Shown: one piece after another, positions 62,477-64,000 of the stretch
Position numbering within the stretch: the first letter of the stretch is position 1
How the letters are laid out: each line of letters opens with the position of its first letter
From: Conus ventricosus
Taxonomy: Eukaryota > Mollusca > Gastropoda > Neogastropoda > Conidae
DNA: 64,000 nt
Direction: 5' to 3'
Assembly: GCA_018398815.1 (NCBI GenBank)
Contig: CM031610.1
Coordinates: 38,455,623-38,519,622, forward strand
Program-made: the position numbers and the translations under genes
Notes under the pieces: generated by a model
Database searches by the model: none
What the model was told of the DNA's origin: nothing
Seen by the model: the letters and a program-made list of their open reading frames with translations, nothing else

Positions 62477-63955
62477 ATGGCGGACACTCAGCTTCTAATG
62501 TTTCTCTGGCAAAAGTTGTCGCATTAGAAGGTCCCGGGATGAAGATAGAAGTGGATGTACGCGATCAGCTACAAGTCTGACCAGTGTGACTGCACGAAAT
62601 ATTAGGGCAGCTGGACGAGCGCTGACAACATCTGCAGCGAGTTGGGGAGTCCGGACCGAGCAGTCTGCATCATCAACGGACCAACCTATCGCCAAGACTT
62701 CGGACGCATCCCCCGAAGTCGGAGTGTGGCTGCCCATGTGGCGGGGTAATCAAAAACGGTCACACACGTAATGTTCTCATCCCCAGCTGATGCATTTGTG
62801 CCATAGTGTTCAAATGCTTCGGCTGTTCGGATGATCCCGGGAGTCTTTTAGCCAGGGTACGACAACAACAACAACAACAACAACTTCGGACGCAACATTT
62901 TCAATCAGTGATCAGCCGTGCGGTGCCGGCCTGGAGACGTCCGATTCTATGGGGGGTGCGGATCCTGATTTGAGGCAAATGATTTTGACCCTTTGCGATC
63001 GGGTATCTTCCTTGGAAGGGGCTGTGCTTCGGTATCAGGAGTCGGTACAGAGCGCCAAATGGAACGCCGTTCTACTGTAACACAGTCAACACAGACTGAA
63101 GATGCAAGTAGGCCTACAGTACGAACTTTCGCGGAGGTAGCTAAATCGCCTCCACCACCTGGTGCAGCGGAACCATACGCACAGGCGGATCCGAAGAAGA
63201 AAGGTAGGCCAAATAATAGCATGCACGAAAGTACAAAAATCTCTTCAGAAGTCGCCCGCATCGCATGACGAAATTACTTCGGATGACGCAAATCGCAAAA
63301 AGTCGTACTCGGCGTCTTCCCAAAAAGAACAAGAAAGAAAGCGAGGAATTAGATCTACCAAAAGTGCTCATTCTACATGACTCTGTGCTCAATCACGTAC
63401 AGCCAAACAGACTAGGTAAATCCTATGATTTCAAAGCCTGCAAAGAAAGTACCTACACTCTGTCAGACACCCAAAACAGACTGAAAACAGCCTGCTCTTC
63501 TCTTGACAAGCCAGATGCTGTTGTTATCCACTGTGGCGTCAATGATCTTAAAGCCAAAGATGCCAAAGAAGCATGCAATGATCTTACCTCTGCTGTGAAA
63601 AGCATGGCCAAAAGACACCCTACAATAAAGTTTGTTGTTAGTAAATCCACCGCCGTAAAAAGATTCCAGTCTAGAAGTTAAGAGGCAGCTGTACAACGCA
63701 ATGGTCACCTCAGAGCTACACGAAGTGCCCAACATCTCCTTCGTCAGGAATGACAACATCAAGCGGTACAACCTGAGGGACGCCATCCACCCCAACTCCA
63801 GAGGGACCAGCATCCTCGCCAGTAACATCGGGCGTCATCTTCGCAACCTCCTCTGGGAAACACCGAGGAAGCCATCACGCTCTGCAAGGTTCTACCACCC
63901 CCGTACTACTCCGGACCTTCACATCGTGACTGGTACAATCCTTACCTTGCCCTGA
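62477..63955 (+). pseudogene. LINE ORF1 with SGNH-hydrolase-like domain, frameshifted
   Basis: Once the SINE-like insert is removed, the frame runs unbroken from TARNIRAAGRALTTSAAS through IAKTSDA into TFSISDQPCGAG and the coiled-coil-like LTLCDRVSSLEGAVLRYQES. The frame then shifts several times through TQSTQTEDASRPTVRTFAEV and a Lys-rich linker. The SGNH-like domain follows: block I VLILHDSVL (Ser codon 63382-63384, His replacing the usual Gly), block III GVND (63535-63546), and block V DAIHP (Asp 63779-63781, His 63788-63790). So the presumed Ser, Asn, Asp and His are all present. One more shift, an extra A in a 5-A run near 63657-63661, separates blocks III and V. It could be a LINE-encoded esterase or RNA-binding accessory. 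The clade is inferred. Confidence 0.75.
62697..62894 (+). mobile_element. SINE-like insertion in LINE ORF1 with 12-bp target-site duplication
   Basis: The 12-base word acttcggacgca occurs at 62697-62708 and 62883-62894. Between them lie 174 bases that end in CAA repeats (62862-62882) and start with a gtgtggctgcccatgtggcg segment resembling a head I know from gastropod short repeats. Removing the insert with one copy of the duplication joins the host ORF1 in the same frame with no stop, which is independent proof of insertion. I see no convincing A or B box. Confidence 0.85.
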
Positions 63956-64000
63956 GCGACTGGGACTTTTTCTACTGACGTCAACTTTTGTTCACTGCAA

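Larger units (their letters stand above)
62460..63960 (+). mobile_element. LINE 5' part with ORF1 (CR1/L2-like), cut by window end
   Basis: The stretch encodes an ORF1-type protein with an N-terminal Ser/Arg-rich part, a short coiled-coil-like segment and a C-terminal SGNH-hydrolase-like domain. That combination is known from ORF1 of CR1/L2-type LINEs. Near the start it has an ATG within caaaatggcggac, which resembles a YY1 site. The ORF2 that should follow is beyond the window. A SINE-like insertion interrupts it at 62709-62882. Confidence 0.75.

Noticed and set aside
63265..63681. Host GDSL/SGNH esterase gene
   Set aside because: The domain is joined to LINE ORF1-type N-terminal sequence, has no introns and is broken by frameshifts; a LINE ORF1 explains it better.

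Overview
The window is from an animal nuclear genome with long introns, dense CA/CT/AT microsatellites and several non-LTR retrotransposons. I infer a lophotrochozoan, most likely a gastropod mollusc, because the retrotransposon proteins and SINE-like sequences resemble those I know from snail genomes. That taxonomic call is inference.

The only recognisable host gene is OSCP1 (organic solute carrier partner 1, NOR1) on the + strand. Eight consecutive internal coding exons lie between 8764 and 35730, with matching splice phases. Six are clean. The first two (8764-8916 and 16546-16708) carry several one-base indels, and the second lacks an AG acceptor. The start exon(s) and the last ~40 codons were not found. 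The intron after the exon at 35664-35730 runs into a very large minisatellite, so the missing last exon is expected beyond it.

Layout: 1-3330 no gene; 3450-7650 a degenerate minus-strand LINE (endonuclease, reverse transcriptase, C-terminal zinc knuckle); 8764-8916 OSCP1 exon; 9583-15705 a degenerate plus-strand Jockey-like LINE (endonuclease, RT, RNase H); 15800-16350 microsatellites; 16546-35730 OSCP1 exons and introns, with a ~0.9 kb tRNA-headed retroposon bounded by a 17-bp target-site duplication (27512-28449), an inverted fragment of the same family (about 25735-25945) and a decayed LINE RT fragment (28965-29870); 35891-61873 a 58-bp minisatellite of roughly 400 copies, interrupted by an unrelated ~2.7 kb block (42596-45345) and by two homopolymer-rich stretches; 62076-62175 a 100-N gap; 62460-63960 a LINE ORF1 encoding an SGNH-hydrolase-like domain, with a 174-bp SINE-like insertion bounded by a 12-bp duplication.

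The main observation is the 58-bp array. Each intact unit is open in all three forward frames, so it creates huge but meaningless ORFs (up to 916 codons), and each ends in a good 3' splice-acceptor-like sequence inside an OSCP1 intron. Copies at both edges are near-perfect, while interior copies each carry their own one-base deletions. The same error style is seen in two OSCP1 exons, so much of the apparent decay is probably unpolished long-read consensus rather than biology.
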